Notes: a model not told the origin generated them from the letters alone. 64,000 bases of DNA from DATKIY01 sp963726755 (GCA_963726755.1 CAVSDB010000003.1:248001-312000), one strand, 5' to 3'. Positions 19,231 to 30,555 are shown, counted from the stretch's first letter. Program-made: numbers and translations.

Positions 19231-20656
19231 TTACGCCTTGGACGCCTGGAGGCGTTCGAGGCCACCTGCCTCGACCTCGCCCCATGCGTACTCGACGGCG
19301 TCGCCCACGATGTCGACGATCCGACCCAGGACCTGCTGGTCAGCCACAAGGGGCGGCGACAACTGGACGACGGGGTCGCCACGGTCGTCAAGGCGACAGA
19401 GCAACCCTTGTTCGAACAACCGAGTCGACAGAACGTCACCGAGCAGCCAGTTCGCCTCAGCCTCGCTGAAGGTCTCTTTGGTGGCGCGGTCCTTGACCAG
19501 TTCGAGGGCGAAGAAGTGTCCAGCACCCCGAACGTCACCAACCAGGGGAACGCGCAGCAACTCGGTGAGTCGGTCACGGAAGAACGACTCGTTCGCGCGG
19601 ACGTTGGCCATGCACGTTCTCGCGCTCATAGATGTCGAGCACGGCGGTGCCGATGGCAGCGGTCACCGGGTGCCCGCTGTACGTGACGCCGTGGTTGTAC
19701 ATCACCTTGCCGGAGATGAACGGTTCGGCAACGCGGTCGTGCACGATGACGCCACCCATCGGCGCCATACCAGCGGTCGCGCCCTTGGCGAAGATGATGA
19801 AGTCGGGCTGAATGTCGTAGCGCAGTGACCCGAACCACTCACCCACGCGACCGAAACCGGTGATGACCTCGTCAGCGGTCAGCAAGATGCCGTACTTGTC
19901 CGCGATTCTGCGGAGTCCGGCCCAGTAGCCAGCCGGTGGCGTGAAGCAGCCACCACCGTTTTGCACCGGCTCGGCGATGATCAGCGCGACCTCGTCTGGT
20001 CCGGCGTCAATTACCGCTTGTTCCATTTCCTCAAGCAGCGCCTGAGTAAACGAGGCTTCGTCGTCACCCTTGGGGTGGTGGTAGGGGTTGGTTTCGCTGA
20101 CGTGCGTCACGTCGATTGGCAGCGGCTGGAAGGGGTCGCGGGTGACGGGGATGCCGGTAAACGACAACGCCGCGAGGCTGGTGCCGTGGTACGCACTGTT
20201 GCGCGCGATCGCCTTGACACGCTGCGGCTGACCATTGGCGGCATGCCACTGGCGGACGATCTTCCACATCGACTCGTTGGCTTCGCCGCCACCGGTGGTG
20301 AAGAACACCCGGTTGAGACCGTCGGGTGCCAGGTCGGTAATCCGCTCGGCGAGTTCAGCTGCCCGAGGGTGGGCGACCGACCATGTGGGGGTGAACGTCA
20401 ACTCGGCCATCTGGGCTTGCGCCACCGCGCCGACCTCTGCACCGAACGAGTGACCCAGGTTCGAGCAGTAGAGGCCCGACAACCCGTCGATGAACCGTCG
20501 ACCGTGCACGTCGATGACGTCGCACCCGTCGCCCTTCACGAAGATGGGGATCTCGGAGTCCTTGAAGGCACTCCAGTCGGTGAAGTTGAGCATCATGTGG
20601 TCGCGCACTTGCTGCTGGACCTTCGCAGCGTCGATGGCGCTTCCCGGACCCGGCAT
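19231..20656 (-). CDS. Class III PLP aminotransferase, beta-alanine/omega-amino acid type (one frameshift)
   Basis: The protein of about 470 residues starts MPGPGSAIDAAKVQQQ at ATG 20656, preceded by GGGAG. Family motifs are the PLP phosphate-binding FTTGGGEANE, DEVITGFGRVG and the PLP-Lys in FAKGATAG. The frame is broken at about 19612 by an extra base: ERENVH continues as ANVRANESFF. Homologues transaminate omega-amino acids such as beta-alanine, GABA or diamines with pyruvate or 2-oxoglutarate. The divergent acyl-CoA synthetase gene is about 160 bases away and the pair may share a regulator. Confidence 0.9.
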
Positions 20657-20819
20657 GACTACTCCCTGTGTTTGGCTCTGTGGTGACGGAGCTCTGTTAT
20701 GACTGAGCCCGCCCTGGTGGGCGGGTTGACCGTTGGCTGAATGTTCAGTCAGGATACCGGCCGAAGCCACCTTACGCCTTCCTTACCTGCCTCAGGAACC
20801 GCCAAATCGGAGCAAAACG

Positions 20820-22859
20820 TTGGACCTCACCCGGCTCTACGCCCCCCGATCGATCGCCGTTGTCGGGGCCACCGACCGACCGGCGTCGTACGGGGACGCC
20901 GCCGTTACCAACCTGCTCACCGCCGGGTTCCCGGGCCGATTGGTGGGAATTCACCCGACGCGTGCCGAGGTCCACGGCGTCCCCTGCCTGCCGTCGTTGG
21001 ACGATCTGACCGAAGCGGTCGACGCCGTGGTCGTCGCGACCCCAGCGGACACCGTGCCGGGAATTCTCGACACCGCGGGTCGGATCGGTTGCGGTGGGGC
21101 AGTCGTCTTCGCGGCCGAGTTCGCAGAGACCGGTCGCATCGATCGCCAAGAAGCGCTCGTCGAGGCCGCTCAACGTCACTCGCTGCCAGTCATCGGTCCC
21201 AACGCCAACGGCCTGGTCGCGGTTCACCACCGTGCTCCCCTGTGGGGTGACTTGGTCGACCTCGGCCAGCCAGGCGGCGTCGCGTTGGTCACACAGAGCG
21301 GGAACGTCGGCGTCATCGCGCTGGCCAGTCGACGCGGACTGCGATGGCACACCGTGATCAGCGTCGGCAATAGCGCGATCGTTGACGCAGCTACGGCGCT
21401 CGACCAACTGGCCATCACCGAAGGCGTGCGCTCGGTCGCCCTCTACCTCGAGGACGACGGCGATGGTGCTCGGTGGACCGAGGCACTGGCCAAGTGCGTG
21501 GAGAACGACGTACGCGTGGCAGTCCTCAAAGCCGGACGAAGCGAAGCCGGTGCGGTCGCTGGCGGTGCGCACACTGCCGCCGTCGCCGGCGATCATCGAA
21601 TCTTCCGCGCGCTCATCGAAGAGGCGGGCGGCGCTTGGTGTCACGACCCCCACGAATTGCTCGAGACCGCGAAACTTCTGGCGACACCTCGCCCTGCGCG
21701 AGGCGGTGGACTAGCGGTGGTGACGTGTTCGGGGGGCGACTGCGTGATCGTCGCCGACGAAGCTGATCGCCTCGGTGTCCCACTCGCAACACTGACGCCC
21801 GCGACCCACGAACGCCTTGTCCCCTTGTTGCCCGAGGGGGTGGTCATCACCAACCCGTTGGATCACACGAATGCGCTGTGGGCCGACACAGACGCTGTGC
21901 GTGGGCTGGTTGAAGTTCTCGCGGCCGACCCAGGGGTCAACCAGGTTCTCTACGTGCAGGACATCCCCGTCGCGATGCCGGAAGCCAGCACCATCGAGTG
22001 GAAAGCAACCCGAGACGGCCTGGTTGAAGCAGACATTCCAGGTGTGACAAAGGCAGTGGCTTCCGGACTACCGGAACTTATGCCCGAGTACGTTGCTGAG
22101 GATCTCGCCGCGTCTGACGTCACGGCCTTCGCGGGTATTCCTGACGCGCTGCGCGCACTAGGGGCTCATGCCGCGCCTGCCGCAACCGCCGAGCGGCTTG
22201 CGCGACATCGCCCGTTCCGTTGCCCACCAAGAACCCGGCGAATGGTTGGCAGAACACGATGGCAAGAGTTTGCTCGCCTCACACGGTGTCGCAGTTCCTG
22301 ATGGGGAGGTTGCCACTTCTCCGACCGAAGCCGTGCGAATCGCCGAGAAACTCGGCGGGCCGGTCGTCCTGAAAGTTAGTCACTCGTCGGTCAAACACAA
22401 GACCGAAATCGGTGGCGTCGTACTCGGTCTCACAGAGTCGGCCGACATCGAGGCTGCTGCCGCGCGACTGCTCACCCTCGTGGACGGCGGCGTCGTACTC
22501 GTCGAGTCAATGTCTCCCCCGGGCGTGGAGATGCTCGTCTCGGCCACTCGTGACGGTGTCGTGCCGTCGCTGGTGATCGGGCTGGGCGGGATCTGGACCG
22601 AACTTCTGAACGACGTCGCAGTGATTCCACTTCCGGCTGATGCCGCTCGCATTCGTTCAGCAATCGAGAGACCTGCGCGGCTTCAGTCTCTTGTCCGGCG
22701 GACGCGGCAAAGCACCCACTCGACGTATCTGCACTCTGCCAGTTGGCGCAGAGGGTTGGGGAGGCACTGTTGGCCGACAATCTGACGTTGATCGAGATCA
22801 ACCCGGTCATGGTGACCGAGGACGCTGCCGTGGCGCTCGATGCCGTCGTTCAGCATTGA
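20820..22859 (+). CDS. Acyl-CoA synthetase (NDP-forming type), CoA-binding plus ATP-grasp (three frameshifts)
   Basis: Order of domains: CoA-binding Rossmann domain (LYAPRSIAVVGATDRP), succinyl-CoA ligase-like domains (LVTQSGNVGVIALASRRG, CSGGDCVIVADEADRLG), and an ATP-grasp domain (GGPVVLKVSHSSVKHKTEIGGV, LIEINPVMV) ending at 22859. This is the fused-subunit arrangement of ADP-forming acetate/acyl-CoA ligases. TTG at 20820 is taken as start because GGAG precedes it by 7 bases and homology begins there. The frame changes near 22200, 22680 and 22717, each with homology resuming. It would interconvert an acid, CoA and ATP with acyl-CoA; related bacterial proteins can be acetyl-lysine regulated. 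Confidence 0.85.
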
Positions 22860-22900
22860 GGGCTGTATGGGATTGATAGCCTTTCTGTCAGTAGGAGTTT

Positions 22901-22943
22901 TAGTATGGTAATACAGTCCTTGTAGGATAGTATTCCAATACTA
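22901..22943 (+). promoter_or_regulatory. Palindromic operator/promoter candidate of the AbiE pair
   Basis: A strikingly A/T-rich stretch precedes the antitoxin start. TAGTATTCCAATACTA at 22928-22943 is a 7-base inverted repeat with a 2-base centre. A related imperfect copy, TAGTATGGTAATACAG, starts 27 bases upstream at 22901. TAGGAT at 22923-22928 fits an actinobacterial -10 box and abuts the palindrome. AbiEi antitoxins are known to bind inverted repeats in their own promoter, so this is a natural autoregulatory site. Confidence 0.6.
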
Positions 22944-22956
22944 AATGGGGTGGATT

Positions 22957-23592
22957 ATGACTCAGCGCCGCGGCGGCGTTCCCGTTGCACTCGCTGCCAT
23001 GCCCCTTCGGACTGTCCGGGTTAAGGACGCGCTTGGCACCTACGCCGATCCCGCTCATCAATTTGCGCGGCTCACCCGTCAAGGCTCCTTGCGACGCGTT
23101 GCCCACGGGTACTACGTAGTCGTACCGCAGGACCAGGTGGGAAAGGATTGGAATCCTGGCCTCGAGGCCATTGCGGCTGGCGTGGCCGCTGCTGACTTCG
23201 GTCCACGCCAAACGGCTCTGATGGGGGTATCAGCAGCAAGAGTCCACGGTGCTATCCCGCGGGCGATAGCTACCGCTTTGGTCGCCGTCCCCCGTCAACG
23301 TGCACCGGTGGCATTGATTGGCCGAGAAGCCACGGTTCAGTTTGTTCGCCGCGACACCGATCGACTCGATGTCGAGTCGGTCGCCACAGAGCTAGGTCGG
23401 GCGTTGGTGACAACCCCAGAGCAGACCGTTTTGGACCTCGCTCGTCGACCGCGCCTTGGCGGGGTAGAGGGGGATGTCCAGAGCGCCATTCGGGCACTCT
23501 TGCCGAGGTGTTCTCAAGACACGCTTGAGCGATTGGCCTCCGAGCAGCGCATGCGCGCGACACTGAATCGCGTCAACCGGAACTATGAATGA
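22957..23592 (+). CDS. abiEi: AbiEi-type antitoxin (type IV toxin-antitoxin)
   Basis: About 211 residues from ATG 22957 (a GGGGTGG site lies just upstream; ATG 22945 is an alternative). The N-terminal 70 residues form a winged-helix-like region (FARLTRQGSLRRVAHGYYVVVP, the typical loop Gly-Tyr-Tyr of the AbiEi N-domain), and the rest includes the C-terminal antitoxin domain with LVTTPEQTVLDLARRPRLGG. The toxin gene starts 4 bases before its stop ends. Family antitoxins repress the operon and oppose the nucleotidyltransferase toxin without stable complex formation. Confidence 0.87.
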   Translation: MTQRRGGVPVALAAMPLRTVRVKDALGTYADPAHQFARLTRQGSLRRVAHGYYVVVPQDQVGKDWNPGLEAIAAGVAAADFGPRQTALMGVSAARVHGAIPRAIATALVAVPRQRAPVALIGREATVQFVRRDTDRLDVESVATELGRALVTTPEQTVLDLARRPRLGGVEGDVQSAIRALLPRCSQDTLERLASEQRMRATLNRVNRNYE

Positions 23593-24369
23593 GCGCTATC
23601 ACCGGCCTGGGCGACGACGATGCCGAGCGTGTTCGTGCGCAATTTGGTGTCTCTCAAATTCAGGTCGAGCGAGATCACGTCATCTCGGTAATTCTGTCGG
23701 CTCTGATGGAACTCAAGGACAGCCTAACTTTCTTCGGTGGCACAGCCCTAGCCCGAACACATCTACCAGCCGGCCGACTCAGCGAGGATATCGACCTCTT
23801 GGCCATGGGGGATCGACGAACAACAGCTGACGAGCTCGTCACTCAAATCAATCGCTCAGTCCTCCCTCGTTACGGTCGACTGACCTGGAGCGCTGACCTC
23901 GCAGCCCTTCGAGACGTCGAGCCGGTCACACTGACAACCGATGCCGGGATCACCATTCAATTGCAACTCCTCATCGCTACGGGGTACCCGAATTGGCCGA
24001 CGGAAGTTCGAAGAATCGAGCAGCGATACAGCGACGTAGCACCCACTCAACTTCGGGTTCCAACGCTTGATTCGTTCGTGGCTTGGAAAGCGATCGCCTG
24101 GTTCGACCGGGCAACCCCGAGAGACCTTTACGATCTCTGGCTACTGTCCAACGAGAAGATGATCACCAGGACCGCCAGGTGAACTTTTCGCCGCCTTAGG
24201 TCCCACGGGTGCGGCGCCGAGCCGCGAAATGTTCATCAAAGCTCCGACCGAAGGCGAGTGGAACAACCAATTGTCAGGACAGACTCGGCTCACCGTAACG
24301 GCCTCAGAGGCACTCACCACCGTGCGCGAGGCCTGGTCGGCGGCCGGTACCCTTGGCCCTCATGTCTAG
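23589..24369 (+). CDS. abiEii: AbiEii-type nucleotidyltransferase toxin (one frameshift)
   Basis: ATG 23589 overlaps the antitoxin stop (ATGA). The nucleotidyltransferase signature is clear: FFGGTALARTHL followed by RLSEDIDLLAMG, the GG...DxD metal site, and later PRDLYDLWLL with its conserved DLYDL. The frame is broken at about 24180 by an extra T; after it ELFAALGPTGAAP and TEGEWNNQLSGQTRLT continue to the stop at 24367-24369. Total about 259 residues. Related toxins transfer nucleotides to tRNA or other targets and cause growth arrest or phage abortive infection. Its end overlaps the next gene. Confidence 0.86.
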
Positions 24370-25429
24370 ACCTCGCCGCCGCCTCGTATTAGCCGCGGCA
24401 TGTCTGTCGGCCGGACTCGTTGGTCTCTTTGTCGGGCTCGCCGATTGCAAGTGCTGAAGCCAAACGTCTACAACGACGCCGGGACGAGCCGATGGCGCGA
24501 CCCCGCCGATCGTGCTCGCGAAAGCTTGGTTGGTTGCGGACGTCGATACCGGCGAGGTGCTGGCCGCCAAGAACGAGCACGAACGCTTGCGTCCGGCTAG
24601 CACGCTCAAGACGCTCACCGCTGTCACGCTGCTACCGCAACTCAACAAGGACGACGTCTACAAGGTTTCGTGGAATGACGCCGCGACGGTCGGTAGCGCG
24701 GTCGGAATCGTGCCCGGCGCGACGTACACGATCGACCAACTGTTCTACGGGATGTTGTTGCCGAGTGGAAACGACGCAGCCAGCGCGCTGGCAAGCGCTG
24801 CGGGTGGTCGCCACAAGACGGTCGCGATGATGAACGACGAAGCTGCGCGGCTGGGAGCCGACGACACCACCGCGGTGAATCCGACGGGGTTGGATGCCAA
24901 GGGTCAATACACCTCAGCGTTCGACCTTGCCGTCTTCGGACGTGCGGGCTTACAGCGCGAAGACTTCTGCCACTACGTGGGGACCACCGACACCTCCTTC
25001 CCCGCCGAGATGCCGAAGAAGGGTAAGAAACGCAAGTCGTACATGATCTACAACCAGAACCCACTTCTCATGGACGGGTATCGCGGCACCCTCGGTGTTA
25101 AGACCGGTTACACCACGCTCGCCGGGGCCACGTACGTCGGCGCTGTTGAACGCGGTGGGCACACCTACATCGTCACGTTGATGGGTTTGGCAGAACCTAC
25201 GGAAGGCGCTGCGGAACGGTTGTTCAACTGGACCTTCCAGAACGCAGATCAACTCAAACCGCTGGGCAACCTGTTGCCGACGGCGAGGGAGCCGAAGTCC
25301 GCAATGACGCCTGCGGCGGCCGGTACACCTGCAACAGCCACCGGCCGAGGCAGAAATCAGAGGGCTTGAGTTTGATTTGGGTAGCGCTGGCTATTGCTAG
25401 CAATCCTCGGCATTGCCGCAGCCTACTGA
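24362..25429 (+). CDS. D-alanyl-D-alanine carboxypeptidase (low-mass PBP), several frameshifts
   Basis: Catalytic motifs are all present: SxxK in ASTLKTLTAV, SxN in LPSGNDAASA and KTG in VKTGYTTLAG. The N-terminal signal peptide is encoded from ATG 24362 (MSRPRRRLVLAAACLSAG) and its cleavage region reads SPIASAEA in a second frame, so two compensating indels lie near 24440-24480. At the C-terminus, frames after about 25345 together spell a hydrophobic anchor (LSLIWVALAI then AILGIAAAY) ending at 25427-25429. The enzyme would trim pentapeptides in peptidoglycan at the membrane surface. Its start lies inside the toxin gene end, and its stop abuts the yihY stop (TGATCA). Confidence 0.85.
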
Positions 25430-26387
25430 TCAGCCGTCGCTCGAATCGCCAGAAGCGTCCGAGCCTGCCGCCAATTCGGTAGGTAGCAGGACGCTGCCGC
25501 CAGCCACGCGTGCGTAGTAGGCATCCTCCTCGCGCGTACGAGGGGCACCTTCGCCGATAGCGATCCAGCAGGCGAAGTACAAGACAATCGCCGACGCGAA
25601 GTAGAGCAATAGCAAGATCGCGGCAGCCACTGCCAGAGCTCCGTACACCGGGTTGCTCAGCGTTCGGCCGACGATCAAGAACGCGAACTCCACCATGATT
25701 GCGATGCCAATGGTGGCCATCAAGGCCCCAGCCAACACCGATGGCCACCGACGATTCGGACGGCGCCACGAGTAGGCGTAGAACCCCACTAGCGCGAGCC
25801 AGATGAGTAGGGAGGACAGCGCATTGCCAGCAACTTGTTGCACGGTGCCGCCGTGGTGTCCGGAGTTGAGCTGCTCCAAGAGCCACTGCCCCAGCGACCG
25901 AACGCCGACCGACAAAATGATTGCCCCAAGCATGGCCGCGCCGACGATGAGTAGCCAGAGGAAATCCTCTGCTCGCAGCACGAGCCAATATCGAGGACGA
26001 CGCATCGCGCCGAACATCCGTCGTGTTCCTTCGATCGTGGCGTCAATCCAGCCGAGCCCGGTGATTGCCAATGCGACGATGCCGACGATCCCCGCGCCCG
26101 CCGTCACACCAGCGATCTTGGTGAGATCGATCGTCTCGGTCGGAGAGATCAGACCGTCTACGGTCAGAGCCTGGGTCAGGCCTTCTTCGGCTGCTTGCCG
26201 CACCTCAGGAAAGTTCTGAAGAAGGACGGTCAGCGCCCAACTGGCGAGAACGACAAGCGGGAAATACCGACAGGTATCCAAACAGCGCCATCGCCGCTGC
26301 CCATCGGGTAAACCGCAGTGCATTGGCTCGCTGGAGTGCCGCGAAGAACCGCGACGACACCGGCCAACGATGTATGAACTGCTCCAT
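25430..26387 (-). CDS. yihY: YihY/BrkB-family membrane protein (one frameshift)
   Basis: About 318 residues with around six membrane segments (for example VGAAMLGAIILSVGV, SLLIWLALVGFYAY, ALAVAAAILLLLYFASAIVLY), the profile of the YihY/BrkB family of unknown transport role. ATG 26387 (MEQFIHRWPV) gives the usual N-terminus; the frame breaks at about 26260 in a GGG run, where LFGYLSVFP continues as LVVLASWALTVL. It follows the 2',5' RNA ligase gene in the same frame with no stop between them, so the exact boundary is uncertain. It is the last gene of the minus-strand cluster that starts with mdh. Confidence 0.85.
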
Positions 26388-26954
26388 TCGATTGTTCGCT
26401 GCCTGAATCGACGAGATCAACCTCATCAGGTTCGGGCCAAGGGCGAAGTCTTGTTCGGGGAGCCAGATCCCGTCCTCGCCCAGTTCGTAGCGCGTAACAA
26501 CGTCAGCTGTGAATTCCGCCTGGAACTCACGATGCTCTTCCAACGCTCGATCGAGAACGTCGTCAGCGACGTCGAATGCCAGCGTCACGTGCGGGTGGTA
26601 GTCGAAGGTGAGATTTCGTTGCAACGGTCCGCTACGAACACCGCGCTGTAACCGCACGCACTCGTCGAAGCCCTTGGTGATTGCGATGAAGACCGTGGGC
26701 GTCACCGGACGGAAGGACTCAGCACTGCCAAGCACGATCGGGAACGACTCTGCCTCTAGGCAAGTCCGTCGCAGGTGCGCGTCCACTTCGGTCAGACGCG
26801 CTGGCGGCACCTGCGTCGGCGGGAGCAGAGTGATGTGCGTTGGAATTGTCCAGGCCAGGCGGTCGCCGTACGACGCTCGATGCTCTTGGAGGTCATCGCC
26901 CCAGGGTTCTGGGATGGCGATGGCAACCCCGATGGTTACCGATTTCTTGTCCAC
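26388..26954 (-). CDS. 2',5' RNA ligase family protein (LigT-like phosphoesterase)
   Basis: GTG at 26954 begins a protein with the two HxT motifs of the 2H phosphoesterase superfamily, HITLLPP (about residue 41) and HVTLAFD (about residue 120), spaced as in LigT/ThpR proteins. The conserved part ends near EQDFALGP, about residue 170. The frame then runs without a stop into yihY; either a true fusion or, more likely, a missed stop due to an indel near 26420. Members open 2',3'-cyclic phosphates in RNA. The gene starts 9 bases after the trpS stop, so it is operonic. Confidence 0.8.
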
Positions 26955-26963
26955 GTCACGCGG

Positions 26964-27986
26964 TCAAGGTCGACGCGGGAGGAAGCCAACCCGGTCGTAG
27001 ACCTTCGCCAGGGTTTGGCTCGCCTCCGCTTGGGCTCGCTCGGCGCCGTCGGCAAGAATCTTGTCCAACAAATCGGGGGAATCGAGCAATTCGTTGACGC
27101 GCCTCTGGAACGGCTCCACAAAGGCCGCGAACGCGTCGCCCGCCTCCTTCTTGAGGTCTCCGTATCCCCGGCCGTCGAACTGAGCCAGCGATCTCTTCTG
27201 GCGATGAATCGGTGAGCGTCGCCAACGATCGTCAGCAGATTCGACACGCCCGGTTTGTTCTCCGGGTCGAATTCGATGTCGCGTCCACTGTCGGTGACCG
27301 CAGACTTCAACTTCTTGACGTTCGCCTTGACGTCGTCCAGGAGATAGAGGCAACCGGAACCACCGAGGCTTTTGCTCATTTGTTTGGCAGGGTTCTGCAG
27401 GTCCAAGATCTTGGCGGTCTGCTTGAGGATGTACGGCGCAGGGACAACAAACGTGTCACCGAAGGTGGTGTTGAAGCGCTGAGCTAGAGTCGCGGGTGAG
27501 TTCGATGTGCTGACGCTGGTCCTCGCCTACGGGGACCTGATCTGCGTGGTAGAGCAAGATGTCGGCGGCCTGCAGGATCGGATACGTGAAGAGTCCGACA
27601 GTGGATCGGTCAGCCTCACCACGCGATGCCTTGTCCTTGAATTGGGTCATCCGACTAGCTTCACCATTTCCGGTGATGCAACTCAGCACCCATTGCAATT
27701 GCGAATGTTCGTGAACGTGACTTTGCACGAACAACACACTTCGTTCCGGATCCACTCCAGCCGCTAGGTACTGAGCTGCGGTCACTCTCGTACGCCGAAG
27801 CAGGTCTGCGGGGCTGAATTCCATCGTGATCGCGTGCTGATCCACGACGCAGTAGACGCAGTCGTGGTCGTCCTGTAGTGCCACCCACTGGCGAAGCGCC
27901 CCAAGGTAGTTCCCGAGGTGCAGGGAGTCAGCAGTGGGCTGCATTCCGGAGAAGACGCGAGGTCGCTGAGCAGGCATGACCGGCAT
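26964..27986 (-). CDS. trpS: Tryptophanyl-tRNA synthetase (three frameshifts)
   Basis: Class I synthetase: HIGH-type motif HLGNYLGAL near the N-terminus, VDQHAIT, MTQFKDKA, PVGEDQRQHIELTRD, and the KMSKS-type KQMSKSLGG. The sequence is readable end to end but crosses frames at about 27492 (extra T after TRD), 27225 and 27190; after the last, AQFDGRGYGDLKKEAGD runs to the C-terminal YDRVGFLP. ATG 27986 leaves 4 bases to the upstream gene; 27998 and 27977 are alternatives and none has a clear ribosome site. It charges tRNA-Trp and is essential, so the breaks are most likely sequence errors. Confidence 0.92.
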
Positions 27987-27990
27987 TCTC

Positions 27991-29311
27991 TCAGGCATCA
28001 ACGGCCGGAGCGGGAGCGACCCGGATTCGCTCGGCGCGGCGTCCCTCGACCTTCGTGACGGTGAGCCGGTGCCCATTCACAGTTACTTCGTCACCTGTCT
28101 CGGGGAACCGTGCCAAGTGCGCTCACCAGATAGCCTGCGGCCGTTTCGTAGGGACCTTCAGGCAACTCGACACCGGTCTCGTCACAGAAGTCCTCAAGAT
28201 TGAGGAGGCCATCGACCTCAACCGACTCACCGAGTCGGGTGGTCTCCGGCTGATCGACGTCGTACTCATCACGGATCTCGCCGACAAGTTCCTCAACCAG
28301 GTCTTCGAGGGTGACGATCCCGGCGGTACCGCCGTACTCGTCGACCACGATCGCCAGATGCTGACCTTCACGTCTCATCTCCTGCAACGACGTCAGGACT
28401 CGATTGGTCCCCGGCAGCATCAACACCGGCCGAACCAATTCGCCGACGCGGACCGACTTCCCTGATAGGTCGGGGTCGTAGAGATCGCGGACGTGAATGA
28501 ACCCGGTGACATCGTCGGCAGACCCACGGATCACCGGATACCTCGAGTGCGGCATCTTCGCGGTGTCCTTGATGGCCTTGAATACCGGAGTACCGGCGTC
28601 GACGAACTCCACTTCGGTCCGTGGCACCATCACCTCGCGCAACTGCTGGTCGTTGGCAGCGAACACCTCGCCGAGTAACTGCCGCTCCTCGTCGTCCAAC
28701 TCGCTGTGGCCAATCACCAGCTCACGCAATTCGAGTTCGCTGATCTGCTCACGCGACGCCTTGGGGTCTCCCCCGAACAACCGCACAACCAGATCGGTCG
28801 ACACCGAAAGCAGCCAGATCACCGGTTTCGAGACCTTGGCCAACAATTCGATCGCCGGCCCCGAGAACATCGCGATGCCTTCGGCTCGCTGCAACGCCAA
28901 CCGTTTGGGCGCAAGTTCACCGAGCACCAACGACAGGTACGCGATAACGAGCGTGATCGACAGCAAGGCAACTGCGTTCGCAGCCCCCTCCGGCAGGCCC
29001 CAGTCCTGCAGTACCGGCGAGAACTGATCGGAAATCGTCGAGGCACCGAACGCCGCAGACAAGAACCCGGAGCACGTTACGCCGATCTGCAGCGCAGACA
29101 GGAACAAGTTCGGCTCCCCGTGCAGCCGCGCCACTGCGCGTCCTCGGGACCCACGCTGGGCAAGTTGCGAAACTTGGCTCTCGCGGAGCGAAACCAATGC
29201 CATCTCAGCCGCCGCGAAGATCCCGCCGAGCAGGATGAAGAACAGGACAACGGCGATGTTGACCAGCAGGGGGCTCACAAGCTGAGCCCCCTCGGTACTA
29301 GGAGGTTCCAT
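27991..29311 (-). CDS. Hemolysin C/CNNM-type membrane protein with CBS domains (one frameshift)
   Basis: About 440 residues: an N-terminal DUF21/CNNM membrane region with several helices (NIAVVLFFILLGGIFAAAEMAL, AVALLSITLVIAYLSLVLGELAPKR), a CBS pair (REVMVPRTEVEFVDA, LAIVVDEYGGTAGIVTLEDLVEELVG) and a C-terminal CorC_HlyC domain. The frame breaks at about 28100 in a C run: LGTVP resumes as ETGDEVTVNGHRLTV and ends at 27991. Start ATG 29311 overlaps the icd stop (TGATG). Relatives export or sense magnesium or other divalent metals; the ligand here is unknown. Confidence 0.9.
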
Positions 29312-30555
29312 CACGCAAGCGTAGCCGGGACGGGCGTTACGCACGCTTCGGCCTGGAGATTTTCGTCCAATGCTGCGAGGAAGTCCTGCGTGTTCAGCCA
29401 GCCTTGATCCGGCCCCACAAGGAGTGCGAGATCTTTGGTCATCTTGCCGCTCTCGACCGTCTCGATGCAGACCGTCTCGAGGTCAGCTGGCGAAACGCAT
29501 CCAACTCGCGATTTCCATCGACCTTGGCGCGGTGCTTAAGACCCTGGGTCCAGGCGAAGATCGATGCAATCGGATTCGTCGACGTGGGCTTGCCTTGCTC
29601 GTGTTGCCGGTAATGACGGGTGACCGTGCCGTGCGCCGCCTCGGCCTCCACGGTTTGGCCATCGGGAGTCATCAGCACGCTTGTCATCAAACCGAGCGAG
29701 CCGAAACCCTGTGCCACGGTGTCGGACTGCACGTCACCGTCGTAGTTCTTGCACGCCCAGACGTAGCCGCCCTCCCACTTGAGCGCGGACGCCACCATGT
29801 CGTCGATGAGGCGGTGTTCGTACGTGATGCCGGCTTCTTCAAACTCTGCCTTGAACTCTGACTCGAAGACCTCGGCAAACAGATCCTTGAAACGTCCGTC
29901 GTACGCCTTAAGGATCGTGTTCTTCGTCGAGAGGTACACCGGGTACTTGCGCGACAATCCGTAGCGCATTGATGCGCGCGCAAAGTCTCGGATCGAGTCG
30001 TCGTAGTTGTACATGCCCATGGCTACGCCGCCGCCTGGGAAGTCGGCGAGCTCGAACTCCATGGGCTTGCTGCCGTCGGCCGGCTGGTAGGTGATGGTCA
30101 CCTTGCCCGGTCCGGGGACGACGAAGTCTGTCGCCTTGTACTGATCGCCGTGCGCATGGCGGCCGATCACGATCGGCTTGGTCCAGCCAGGTACGAGCCT
30201 GAGGGATATTGCTGATGATGATCGGCTCCCGGAAGATGACACCGCCGAGAATGTTGCGGATGGTTCCGTTCGGCGATCGATACATCCGCCTGAGTCCGAA
30301 CTCTTCAACGCGAGCCTCGTCGGGCGTGATCGTTGCGCACTTCACGCCAACGCCGAACTGTTTGATGGCGTTGGCTGCGTCCACCGTGATTTGGTCGTCG
30401 GTGGCGTCGCGACTTTCGATCCCGAGGTCGTAGTACTTCAAGTCGACGTCGAGGTACGGCAGGATCAGTTGCTCTTTGATGAACGCCCAGATAATCCGGG
30501 TCATCTCATCGCCATCGAGTTCGACAACCGGGTTGTCGACCTTGATCTTAGCCAT
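29311..30555 (-). CDS. icd: NADP-dependent isocitrate dehydrogenase (two frameshifts)
   Basis: About 404 residues beginning MAKIKVDNPVVELDGDEMTRIIW, the signature of the eukaryote-like homodimeric NADP enzyme, with TITPDEARVEEF, RNILGGVIFREPI, NYDGDVQSD and the VEAEAAHGTVTRHYR active-site segment. Frames change at about 30200 (SNIPQ to LVPGWTKPIVIGRH) and about 29480 (near LDAF), with the C-terminus LVGPDQGWLNTQDFLAAL read in the last frame to the stop at 29311. It oxidises isocitrate to 2-oxoglutarate with NADPH. Its ATG overlaps the mdh stop (TGATG), so mdh and icd are translationally coupled. Confidence 0.94.
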
